Source of the DNA: a bacterium
GTDB lineage: Bacteria > Patescibacteriota > Microgenomatia > UBA8517
DNA length: 18,709 bases
NCBI GenBank assembly: GCA_021824385.1
Contig: JAKAKU010000002.1
Span: 1-18,709, forward strand
Direction of reading: 5' to 3'
Part shown: piece after piece, positions 7,344 to 13,327 of the stretch
Layout of the letters: the number at the start of each line of letters is the position of its first letter
How positions within the stretch are numbered: position 1 is the first letter of the stretch
Translations under genes and position numbers: made by a program
The notes under the pieces: generated by a model
The model's input: the letters and a program-made list of their open reading frames with translations, nothing else
Told to the model about the DNA's origin: nothing
The model's database searches: none

Positions 7344-7356
7344 CTACTATAACTCT

Positions 7357-8127
7357 ATGCAACTTCCATCACTCACTACAAAACAAACTGAAATTCTTCT
7401 CTTACTCTATCGCTATCGTTTCTTAACCAGTACTCAAATCCAACAATTCTTACACCACAAAAATAACACTCGTATCTCACTCTGGCTCAAAGATCTCTAT
7501 GACAAAAAAATTCTATCAAGAATCTATTCCAAAACTATTGGAGAAATCAACAAGCCTGCTATTTACTACTTAGGGTTAAAAGGTAGAGCACATCTGCTAG
7601 AAAATAAAAATTGTCTTCCAGAACTACTCAATCGAGTGTATCGAGAAAAAACAAGCTCAAAAACCTTTCAAAACCATTGGATTTTCGTTGCTGATCTCTA
7701 TTTTCATTATCAAAAAGCTACCAATGAAGAGAAAGCGACCTTTCAATTCTTTACACAAACCGATCTGGCTGACTTTGCCTATGCGCCGTTATCCTTACCC
7801 GATGCCTTTATCACGGTGACAGAGTCCACCAAGACCACTAAGCGCTATTTTGTCGAGGTGTTTGATGAAAATGCGAGGCGAGATGATATCCGAGCTTGTA
7901 TAGCAAGCTATTGTAAGTACTTTAGGGGTAAATACTGGCAGGATCACTATACTTTCCCGTTTCCTAAAATTCTTCTAATCTGTTCCAATGATAATACAAA
8001 GGAGTATCTTTCTCGTTTCATTCCTACAACTCTCGAAAAAGAAGAAATTGATCTTGAGTTTTTCTTAGCACTAAAATCAGACATTCAGAAACGAGGTATT
8101 CAAGTGGATACCTGGGAAATGATCTGA
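7357..8127 (+). CDS. Replication-relaxation family protein (probable relaxase or accessory)
   Basis: A 256-residue cytosolic protein matching the Replic_Relax layout. A winged helix-turn-helix comes first (about 5-60: LTTKQTEILLLLYRYRFLTSTQIQQF, then LYDKKILSR), followed by a nuclease-like alpha/beta half with the family pattern PDAFI, then YFVEVFDENARRDDIRACIASYCKY, then FPKILLICSN, resembling the core of a PD-(D/E)xK fold. Such genes often sit beside coupling ATPases in elements lacking a classical MOB relaxase, as here, so DNA nicking or unwinding at the transfer origin is the likely job. ATG 7357 is preferred: the extension to 7234 crosses two hairpins and encodes unrelated sequence (alternative start 7234 would give 297 residues). 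The catalytic role is inferred. Confidence 0.78.
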   Translation: MQLPSLTTKQTEILLLLYRYRFLTSTQIQQFLHHKNNTRISLWLKDLYDKKILSRIYSKTIGEINKPAIYYLGLKGRAHLLENKNCLPELLNRVYREKTSSKTFQNHWIFVADLYFHYQKATNEEKATFQFFTQTDLADFAYAPLSLPDAFITVTESTKTTKRYFVEVFDENARRDDIRACIASYCKYFRGKYWQDHYTFPFPKILLICSNDNTKEYLSRFIPTTLEKEEIDLEFFLALKSDIQKRGIQVDTWEMI

Positions 8128-8129
8128 GG

Positions 8130-8135
8130 TATAAT
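8130..8135 (+). promoter_or_regulatory. Consensus -10 box, leaderless promoter of the PAP2 gene
   Basis: TATAAT at 8130-8135 is exactly 6 nt before ATG 8142, so transcription would begin at the A of the start codon. No clear -35; it lies just past the stop of the relaxase-like gene. Confidence 0.5.
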
Positions 8136-8141
8136 CGTTTG

Positions 8142-8621
8142 ATGAACCTCTTCATTGTTTTCGCAGCGAAGTACTTATTTATTTTAATTGGGCTTTTAGC
8201 TTTTCTTTGGTTTATCTTTGTTGATAAAAAAATACAAGCTCAAATAATAAAGCTTGCGGTTATCTCTTTTCCATTCTCTTTTATTCTAGCTAAAATTTTG
8301 GGCTATTTTATTAGCAGTCCCAGGCCGTTTGTTCTCGAACATATTGAACCTCTGATAAAAGCTTCTGCAGATAATGGGTTTCCTTCTGATCACACACTGT
8401 TAGCTATGACCATCGGGCTTGTAGTTTTTGCTTATAATAAAAAATTTGGCATGGTCCTTGTTGTTTTGTCTCTATTCGTTGGTCTTGGTCGTGTACTCGG
8501 TCACGCACATCACACTATTGATGTTGTGGGAAGTATTCTGATCGCTTCTGTAGCTGTATACGTATCTTTTAACTTCATTGTACAAAAGATAAGGTACAAA
8601 CTTCCGTATTTTGAATCCTGA
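8142..8621 (+). CDS. PAP2-family membrane phosphatase
   Basis: A 159-residue integral membrane protein with four to five hydrophobic segments and the three phosphatase signatures: a shortened first motif ending SPRPF, FPSDHT (the usual PSGH with Asp for Gly), and RVLGHAHHTIDVVGS with the catalytic histidine and aspartate. Family members dephosphorylate lipid phosphates such as undecaprenyl diphosphate or phosphatidic acid on the outer membrane face, thereby recycling the peptidoglycan lipid carrier. The TTG at 8139 is in frame, but ATG 8142 is favoured by the -10 spacing. It may be cargo supporting envelope work during mating; substrate not determinable. Confidence 0.88.
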   Translation: MNLFIVFAAKYLFILIGLLAFLWFIFVDKKIQAQIIKLAVISFPFSFILAKILGYFISSPRPFVLEHIEPLIKASADNGFPSDHTLLAMTIGLVVFAYNKKFGMVLVVLSLFVGLGRVLGHAHHTIDVVGSILIASVAVYVSFNFIVQKIRYKLPYFES

Positions 8622-8646
8622 TGAGCAGTTTATTTCGCTATATCTT

Positions 8647-9411
8647 CTATTCAAGGAGCACCTGAAGCACTTTCTCAACTGTCCCCATAGCTTTTGTGAT
8701 TGCTGTTAGCGGATCACTTGCGTAGTGACTAATATATTCCCAAGCGTTTCCGCTATGGTCTCTGAAGCCATAAAAGTCCATTAAAACGGCTGCGGTAAAC
8801 TCTGCCACCGTTTCTTGATCTGTTTGTTGTCCACCTTGTAGCGGTCCTTCTACCTTTGCTTGTATTGCATGAGTAAGCTCATGAAAAAAGACGCTTGGAT
8901 CTTTGGTTCCGATTCTGATTTTACTGCCGTCAGTTTTCGAGTCTCCCAATCGATCTGAGACAATGGGAACAAATTCCACCGCTATATTAAATTTTTGAGC
9001 TACATCTAGAAGCGGTGGAAATTCTACAGGTTGATAGTTTTGTACCGCTCCTTCTCCCTCTGTGTCAGAGGCTGCAAATACTGGAATAGTTGAAAACCCG
9101 ATACAAATTCTATTTTCTTTTTCCTCTGTTTCTTCATTTGTTACTTTTATCGTAAGGGGTCGAACGATATACGCGGCTTTACACCCTTTTTTTATGTTCC
9201 GTCCGATGTCTTTCCATTGTCCAAATCCTCGACAATCAAGCTCCTCAGCTTGAATAAAAGCAAGAATCTTATTTGATAGACTCCATTTGTGAGCAGGTGC
9301 CGACGGATCAAGTCGAATCCTCGCAACTTTACTTATGGGGGACAAGTCGCCACTCTGAAACTTTTCTATAACTTTGTTCATGCTCTCTTGAGCTTTATCG
9401 GATAATTTCAT
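8647..9411 (-). CDS. ArdC-like antirestriction protein (ssDNA-binding domain plus metallopeptidase)
   Basis: A 254-residue cytosolic protein. The N-terminal half (about 1-120) has the ArdC ssDNA-binding pattern WSLSNKILAF, then GFGQWKDIGRNIKKGCKAAYIVRP. The C-terminal half has zinc-metallopeptidase motif HELTH (HExxH) in VFFHELTHAIQAK and a downstream glutamate in QETVAEFTAAVL as likely third ligand. ArdC proteins coat transferred single-stranded DNA and shield it from restriction in the recipient; the peptidase half is widely conserved with unclear substrate. It is shorter than plasmid ArdC (~300 residues) because the linker is reduced. It is transcribed divergently from the CBASS operon, and GAAAGGG lies about 6 nt before the ATG. 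The last codons run close to the convergent PAP2 gene. Confidence 0.85.
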   Translation of the reverse strand: MKLSDKAQESMNKVIEKFQSGDLSPISKVARIRLDPSAPAHKWSLSNKILAFIQAEELDCRGFGQWKDIGRNIKKGCKAAYIVRPLTIKVTNEETEEKENRICIGFSTIPVFAASDTEGEGAVQNYQPVEFPPLLDVAQKFNIAVEFVPIVSDRLGDSKTDGSKIRIGTKDPSVFFHELTHAIQAKVEGPLQGGQQTDQETVAEFTAAVLMDFYGFRDHSGNAWEYISHYASDPLTAITKAMGTVEKVLQVLLE

Positions 9412-9454
9412 ATTTCCCTTTCTGGCTTCCTCAATTTTCTATAATTTTGTATCT

Positions 9455-9472
9455 GGAGGCATGCCTGCCTCC
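9455..9472. repeat. Inverted repeat GGAGGCA-TGCC-TGCCTCC in the ArdC promoter region
   Basis: Perfect 7-bp arms with a 4-nt centre, about 45 bp upstream of the ArdC-like ATG. On the minus strand it begins within a possible TTGGAG -35 and fills the 17-nt spacer before TACAAA, so it could be an operator. The sequence is unlike the palindrome in front of the LexA-like gene. Confidence 0.55.
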
Positions 9473-9505
9473 AATACATGGTTTTTAAAAAGCAGGGTGA
9501 ATTTT

Positions 9506-9620
9506 GCAAGGGCGCAGTGTAGCGGAGTTCATTGAAGCGATAGCGGAAACCCTTGTAAAAGAGGGGTAAGGCTCCCTCTGGAGGACTTCAAGGGTTAATG
9601 GCAATATTTAATGCCCTTGC
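9506..9620 (+). other. Nested inverted repeats: structured RNA leader or transfer-origin candidate
   Basis: Three nested perfect pairings fill this non-coding stretch: outer GCAAGGGC (9506-9513) with GCCCTTGC (9613-9620); middle AACCCTTG (9548-9555) with CAAGGGTT (9589-9596); and inner AGAGGG (9560-9565) with CCCTCT (9574-9579). The arms CAAGGG and CCCTTG recur, so alternative pairings (9508-9512 with 9550-9554, for example) are possible and would make a switch-like fold. No open frame, no T-tract. It matches no RNA family I recognise. Note that the last arm overlaps the -35 of the LexA-like promoter. Confidence 0.55.
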
Positions 9621-9645
9621 ATAATTACGCTAGTTAGCGTAATAT
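9617..9645 (+). promoter_or_regulatory. Promoter of the LexA-like/CBASS operon
   Basis: TTGCAT (9617-9622), a 17-nt spacer and TAATAT (9640-9645). Start of transcription would fall at 9652-9653, i.e. at the third in-frame ATG (9653), giving a leaderless repressor mRNA. The spacer and half of the -10 are covered by the palindrome. Confidence 0.7.
9624..9643. promoter_or_regulatory. 20-bp palindromic operator for the LexA-like repressor
   Basis: ATTACGCTAGTTAGCGTAAT has perfect 9-bp arms around GT. It fills the promoter spacer and -10, the position at which a dimeric repressor blocks RNA polymerase. Autoregulation by the adjacent LexA-like protein is inferred from position and symmetry. Confidence 0.75.
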
Positions 9646-10270
9646 GATGCGTATGAAAACTTCTCTTACAAACAAACAAAAAATTGTGCTTTCGACTATT
9701 ACGGATTTATCCAACAAAAAAGGTTCCTCTCCTACATTAGATGAGCTTCGCAAGGAACTTAAATATCCCCAAATCAGCTCTGTTCAACGGCATACTGACG
9801 CATTAAAGGAAAAAGGGTATTTGGATAAGACTCGCGGATTGTCAATTCTTAACATTGACGAGAAAGTAAAAATCCCTCTCGTGGGAAACGTCCCTTGCGG
9901 TGCTCCATTTCTAGCAGTAGAAAACATAGAAGCATATATACCTTACGATAAATCCAGAATTCATGGAAATTCGGCCGATTATTTTTTCCTTCGTGCAGTG
10001 GGTGACAGCATGAACAGTGCAAAAATATCCGAAAAGACTATTGAAAGTGGAGATTATGTTCTTATCAAGAAACAATCAACAGCAGATTTTGGGAATCGTG
10101 TAGTGGCTCTCATTGGGGACGAAGCAACAATCAAAAAGTTAATGCCAGGAGAAGGTTGTATTCGTTTAGAACCAGAGTCAACAAATCCGAAAAACAAACC
10201 GCTATATTTATTTGACGATTTTTCGATACAGGGTGTTGTTGCTGATGTAATAAAGAAAGGTGGTAACTAA
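9644..10270 (+). CDS. LexA/CI-like self-cleaving repressor (S24 peptidase), first gene of the CBASS operon
   Basis: A 208-residue DNA-binding repressor. The LexA-type winged helix is at about 8-68 (SPTLDELRKEL, SSVQRHTDALKEKGYL). Then comes the cleavage region PLVGNVPCGAP with scissile C85-G86, catalytic S122 in VGDSMNS, and catalytic K164 in DEATIKKL; spacing matches E. coli LexA (A84-G85, S119, K156). Cys-Gly replaces the usual Ala-Gly, as in some phage repressors. On DNA damage, RecA filaments would trigger self-cleavage and derepression. Its stop overlaps the next start (TAATG), so effector, CD-NTase and E2 are translationally linked to it. The real start is probably ATG 9653, given the promoter; 9644 is the longest form. 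It may also be the element's own excision or transfer switch. Confidence 0.92.
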   Translation: MMRMKTSLTNKQKIVLSTITDLSNKKGSSPTLDELRKELKYPQISSVQRHTDALKEKGYLDKTRGLSILNIDEKVKIPLVGNVPCGAPFLAVENIEAYIPYDKSRIHGNSADYFFLRAVGDSMNSAKISEKTIESGDYVLIKKQSTADFGNRVVALIGDEATIKKLMPGEGCIRLEPESTNPKNKPLYLFDDFSIQGVVADVIKKGGN

Positions 10271-10803
10271 TGGAACCCATTTTAAAAATTCTTGACTTTC
10301 TGGGATATATCGCCACGTTGTTGGTTATAGTTACGTTTGTATTAGCACTCATAGCCTGGGTGAGAGGCATATTCCCTGCACTTCTTAGATTGGGAAACGG
10401 CTTGGCCAAGAGGAAAATAGTGATATTTGCAAAGTCAAATACACTATCGAGCTTAACAAACCTACTTATAGGCTCCGATTTGTTCTTGGAAAAAAACATT
10501 CTCAAAGTCACAAAAGAAGATGATTTTGGTATAGCGGAAAATGCAACTTTATTTTTAGTTTACTGGCCGGAGTGGAAGGAGGAGATCACAAAAATCAAAA
10601 ATCTAAAAAAAGATGGGGAAGCACTTATTATATATGCGCCAAAATCTGCTGGGTTTATTCCAGAAGATGTAATGGCAGATCTCGATAAAGGAAGGAACGT
10701 AACCGTTGTTAATTTCAGAGGTCGACTCTTAAATGACATTGTCACAGCGATGATAACGACAGGTTATACAAAAAAACAATATGACAACAGAAGAATTTTT
10801 TGA
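10270..10803 (+). CDS. Membrane-anchored protein with Rossmann-like domain, putative CBASS effector
   Basis: A 177-residue protein. One strong N-terminal membrane helix (about 10-34, ending WVRG) is followed by a soluble alpha/beta domain: strand KRKIVIFAK, helix NTLSSLTNLL, strand ATLFLVYWP, helix WKEEITKIKNL, strand EALIIYAP, helix PEDVMADLDK, strand NVTVVNF, helix RLLNDIVTAMI. This alternation resembles TIR or nucleoside-deoxyribosyltransferase-like folds, but I see no certain catalytic glutamate of a TIR NADase. Placed immediately before the CD-NTase (23-nt overlap), it is the natural candidate for the cyclic-nucleotide-activated killer that damages the membrane or consumes a nucleotide. 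The start overlaps the repressor stop (TAATG). It could instead be a sensor or a regulator; the family is not recognised with confidence. Confidence 0.7.
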   Translation: MEPILKILDFLGYIATLLVIVTFVLALIAWVRGIFPALLRLGNGLAKRKIVIFAKSNTLSSLTNLLIGSDLFLEKNILKVTKEDDFGIAENATLFLVYWPEWKEEITKIKNLKKDGEALIIYAPKSAGFIPEDVMADLDKGRNVTVVNFRGRLLNDIVTAMITTGYTKKQYDNRRIF

Positions 10804-11839
10804 TAATTTCTTAACCACTGAGGTTAATTTGACCAAAATTTGCGAAGGTGAATGTAAAGGTAATCAATCAGGATGTGATATTTGCTTAGTAACAAGTAAA
10901 TATAAAGACCTGGTGGAAGAACTAAAAAAAGAATTGAAAATACTCCCCAGCGAAGATGAAGAAAACTTACCTTCACATTTTCTTACGGGTTCATACAGAA
11001 GACATACAATGATTCGTCCTCCAAAAGATGTTGACTTGTTCATCGTTTTGGACAGTGGTGAATATTTAGATATTGAACTACATGATTTGATCACTCCAAA
11101 AGCTCTAATTACACGTTTAAAGTCGGCTTTAGAGAAAATTTTTGAAGATAGCAAAGAAGTATCTGTAGAAGAACAGCGACACTCTGTTACTGTTGTATAC
11201 AACAAAAAGTTTAGTATCGATGTTATACCAGCATTCGAAACAGATGATAAAAAGGCGTATAAAATTCCGGATATCGAAAATAATCAGGCAGAGCACTATA
11301 TCAGTTCAAACCCTAAGATACATTATCAATACATCAACGATGTAAACGATACAACTAGTATAAATGGCAAAAAGAGATTTAAAAAAATAGCTCGACTTCT
11401 TAAATTTATTAAAAGAAAAAAATTTAATTCAGAACCTACAAAAATCCGCTCATTTCATTTTGAGCTCTTAGCCGCTCAAATTCTTGGCTCGGATAAAATC
11501 ACCTCTTACTCCACCGGGCTAAATGATTTTCTGTCAGCAGCATCCAGTTATTTCGATAAATCAATTATTACCGATCCCGCTAATAAAGAAAATAAAATTG
11601 ATGACTATATAGACGATTTAGATTCCAATACAAAAGATCTGATTAAAAGTCAGTTAGATAGTTTAGCTAAAATCACAAACCATGCTATTGAACTAGAGGA
11701 ATCTGGCAATGAAACAGAAGCCATCAACGAGTGGAAGAAAATTTTTTACGTCGATCAAGATAATAGCAGCAAAGGAAACAATCCTAGCAGAACAACGTAT
11801 GTCGGAAGCTCTCCGCCCAAACCTTGGAGTTATGTTTGA
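10781..11839 (+). CDS. CD-NTase (SMODS-type cyclic oligonucleotide synthase) of CBASS
   Basis: A 352-residue nucleotidyltransferase of the cGAS/DncV-like group that would make a cyclic di- or trinucleotide upon phage infection. Active site: G70-S71 in LTGSYRRHT, metal-binding D83 and D85 in PPKDVDLFIVL, and third carboxylate D147 in FSIDVIPAF. The second half (about 200-320) is helical, as in the OAS/CD-NTase C-terminal domain. An N-terminal cluster, C21, C25, C32 and C35, may bind zinc. The C-terminus (about 325-352) is a Ser/Asn/Pro-rich flexible tail ending KPWSYV, of the sort conjugated by the partner E2 enzyme in type II CBASS. The gene overlaps the effector by 23 nt and the E2-like gene by 8 nt. 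The nucleotide product cannot be read from sequence. Confidence 0.9.
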   Translation: MTTEEFFDNFLTTEVNLTKICEGECKGNQSGCDICLVTSKYKDLVEELKKELKILPSEDEENLPSHFLTGSYRRHTMIRPPKDVDLFIVLDSGEYLDIELHDLITPKALITRLKSALEKIFEDSKEVSVEEQRHSVTVVYNKKFSIDVIPAFETDDKKAYKIPDIENNQAEHYISSNPKIHYQYINDVNDTTSINGKKRFKKIARLLKFIKRKKFNSEPTKIRSFHFELLAAQILGSDKITSYSTGLNDFLSAASSYFDKSIITDPANKENKIDDYIDDLDSNTKDLIKSQLDSLAKITNHAIELEESGNETEAINEWKKIFYVDQDNSSKGNNPSRTTYVGSSPPKPWSYV

Positions 11840-12584
11840 CTTAATTCCAACCTTGACGGATAAAGAATGGCTCAAACAAGAAGGTCCATCTTTAAAATTA
11901 AATGTCACTGACACTGGGATATTTGAAATCACAGGTCTCTTACAGTTTGACATGATGTATGATGCAGAATCGAATAAATACACCATCTCTCCAAATGAAA
12001 ATTCCAATCAAGGCGTTAGAATTCGGGATAATTACGAAATCAGGATTCTTTTTCAAAGAGGCAATGTTTCCCACCTACCCAAGGTTTACGAAGTAGGTTC
12101 AAGACTACTAAGTCTAGCAAAAGAGAAAAAAATACCACCAATTGACTTGCATGTTAGTGCAGATGGTTCAGTTTGTCTGTGCATTGTAGAGAGAGAAAAA
12201 GAGTACTTTCCTGAAGGATTTCGACTACAGACATTTATTGATGATCTCGTAATTCCTTTTTTTTACGCACAGACATATTACAAAGAACGTAATGAGTGGC
12301 CATGGGGTGAGTATTCTCATGGCATTTTAGGAATTTTCGAATGGTATGGTGAAAATAAGAATGCTACAGAGAAGACTGTGAACCAAACAATAGATCGGTT
12401 GAGGTCATCCGCTGGGTGGCCTTCACTTCAGCAATTACTTAGAAGAAAGGATAATATAAAAGGTAATATGGATTGTTTTTGTCAGGCCAAAACTAAGATT
12501 AGAAGTTGTCATCCAGTTGCTTTTTCCGGTCTATGGAAACTTAAAAAGGACCTTTATACGTTTTCGATCCTTATCAATAAGTAG
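11832..12584 (+). CDS. E2-like conjugating protein (Cap2-like, CBASS type II-short) with SEC-C-like tail
   Basis: A 250-residue soluble protein. The central part resembles bacterial E2 folds of CBASS: LHVSADGSVCLC with candidate catalytic C115 (or C117), then FIDDLVIPFFYAQTYY and WPWGEYSHGILGIFEWYG with conserved H163. The end carries C215-x-C217-x8-C226-H227, the exact spacing of the SEC-C zinc motif. In known type II systems E2 joins the CD-NTase C-terminus to a target and primes synthesis; no E1 or JAB protease gene is present, as in short forms. ATG 11832 overlaps the CD-NTase stop (ATGTTTGA), with GGAG just upstream; longer in-frame starts at 11709 and 11799 fall inside the CD-NTase. E2 identity is from pattern, not a database search. 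Confidence 0.75.
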   Translation: MFDLIPTLTDKEWLKQEGPSLKLNVTDTGIFEITGLLQFDMMYDAESNKYTISPNENSNQGVRIRDNYEIRILFQRGNVSHLPKVYEVGSRLLSLAKEKKIPPIDLHVSADGSVCLCIVEREKEYFPEGFRLQTFIDDLVIPFFYAQTYYKERNEWPWGEYSHGILGIFEWYGENKNATEKTVNQTIDRLRSSAGWPSLQQLLRRKDNIKGNMDCFCQAKTKIRSCHPVAFSGLWKLKKDLYTFSILINK

Positions 12585-12622
12585 CTACTTCAAGATAAAA
12601 AGAAGAAGAAAGTAGTACACAT

Positions 12623-13174
12623 TTAGGGCATAAACATATACCCATACTCATCATACGCAAAGTAGCTTGGATGATTCAGGAGCTGATCTGCAATCTCCCA
12701 GGCCGTCATATCTTCTGAAATACTATATGAAGCATAAAGATCAACGGTGTTATTTCCTGCTTTCAGTGCGTAGGTTCTACCAGGAAGTGTATCTGCAGTA
12801 TGTTCCAAGGCGTATTCCAGTGCTTTTTGATCCCTCACAAAACCATAATATTCAAGATTACTCAAAAGTGCAGGTAATGTGGTTCCTTGTGTCAAACGTA
12901 AGTTTATTTTCCCGTCATTTCCTTTTGATAAAGATCTGGAGTCCTTTGCATCCTGTGAAGTCATGTGGAGCTTTTCAACAAAATAATCTTCAACTTTCTT
13001 TTGCGATGGCCAGTTTTTCCCCGGAGCTTGAAAACTCTCTTCACTTGGTTTACTAATAGTCGGTAAACTTATCGTAGAAAAGCGATGGAGCACTCCAATG
13101 CTCACAATTAGCCCTACGACGAGAATTGCTGCCACAATATAAACTTTATTTTGTGGTTTTTTAGTCATTTTCAT
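12623..13174 (-). CDS. Membrane-anchored protein with MltG/YceG-like LysM-type domain, no lytic domain
   Basis: A 183-residue protein: basic N-terminus, one membrane helix (about 11-30), a Ser/Pro linker, then an extracytoplasmic domain. INLRLTQGTTLPALLSNLEYYGFVRDQKALEYALEH and the following PGRTYALK and DMTAWEIADQLLNHP repeat the pattern of the LysM-like subdomain at the N-terminus of MltG-type transglycosylases (the G-x-x-hh-x-x-h-x-x-hG motif). The catalytic transglycosylase part (another ~200 residues) is missing and the gene ends cleanly, so it is a stand-alone wall-binding-like protein or a remnant. It is divergent from the transfer operon and convergent with the E2-like gene. Function in wall or mating is inferred; the family match is moderate. 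Confidence 0.6.
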   Translation of the reverse strand: MKMTKKPQNKVYIVAAILVVGLIVSIGVLHRFSTISLPTISKPSEESFQAPGKNWPSQKKVEDYFVEKLHMTSQDAKDSRSLSKGNDGKINLRLTQGTTLPALLSNLEYYGFVRDQKALEYALEHTADTLPGRTYALKAGNNTVDLYASYSISEDMTAWEIADQLLNHPSYFAYDEYGYMFMP

Positions 13175-13245
13175 TTTTTATTATATTTTATTATACTTCG
13201 CGTGAGCAATATTTGCGTTTTAGATTGTCACAGAAACCCGTAGTC

Positions 13246-13273
13246 TTGACATTTTCCCAGAGAAAGATATACT
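13246..13273 (+). promoter_or_regulatory. Strong promoter of the transfer (virB) operon
   Basis: Consensus TTGACA (13246-13251), a 16-nt spacer and TATACT (13268-13273) give a start near 13280 and a ~48-nt leader. A second -10-like TATACG (13314-13319) lies close before ATG 13328 but lacks a -35. The promoter drives pilin through M23, which are all overlapping or closely spaced. Confidence 0.7.
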
Positions 13274-13327
13274 TTGATGCAATAACAACCATTAGCTGCC
13301 CTAGTGAATTTATTATACGGGTAGCTT

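Noticed and set aside
7234..7356. 41-residue N-terminal extension of the relaxase-like protein
   Set aside because: It crosses two perfect hairpins and the winged-helix domain begins only at residue 42; kept as an alternative start.
11709..11831. 41-residue extension of the E2-like protein within the CD-NTase gene
   Set aside because: A 131-nt overlap is unlikely given the short overlaps elsewhere in the operon; ATG 11832 overlaps the stop by 8 nt in the same style.
12585..12622. Terminator between the convergent E2-like and MltG-like genes
   Set aside because: Only a weak CTACTT/AAGTAG pairing with a long loop and no T-tract is visible.
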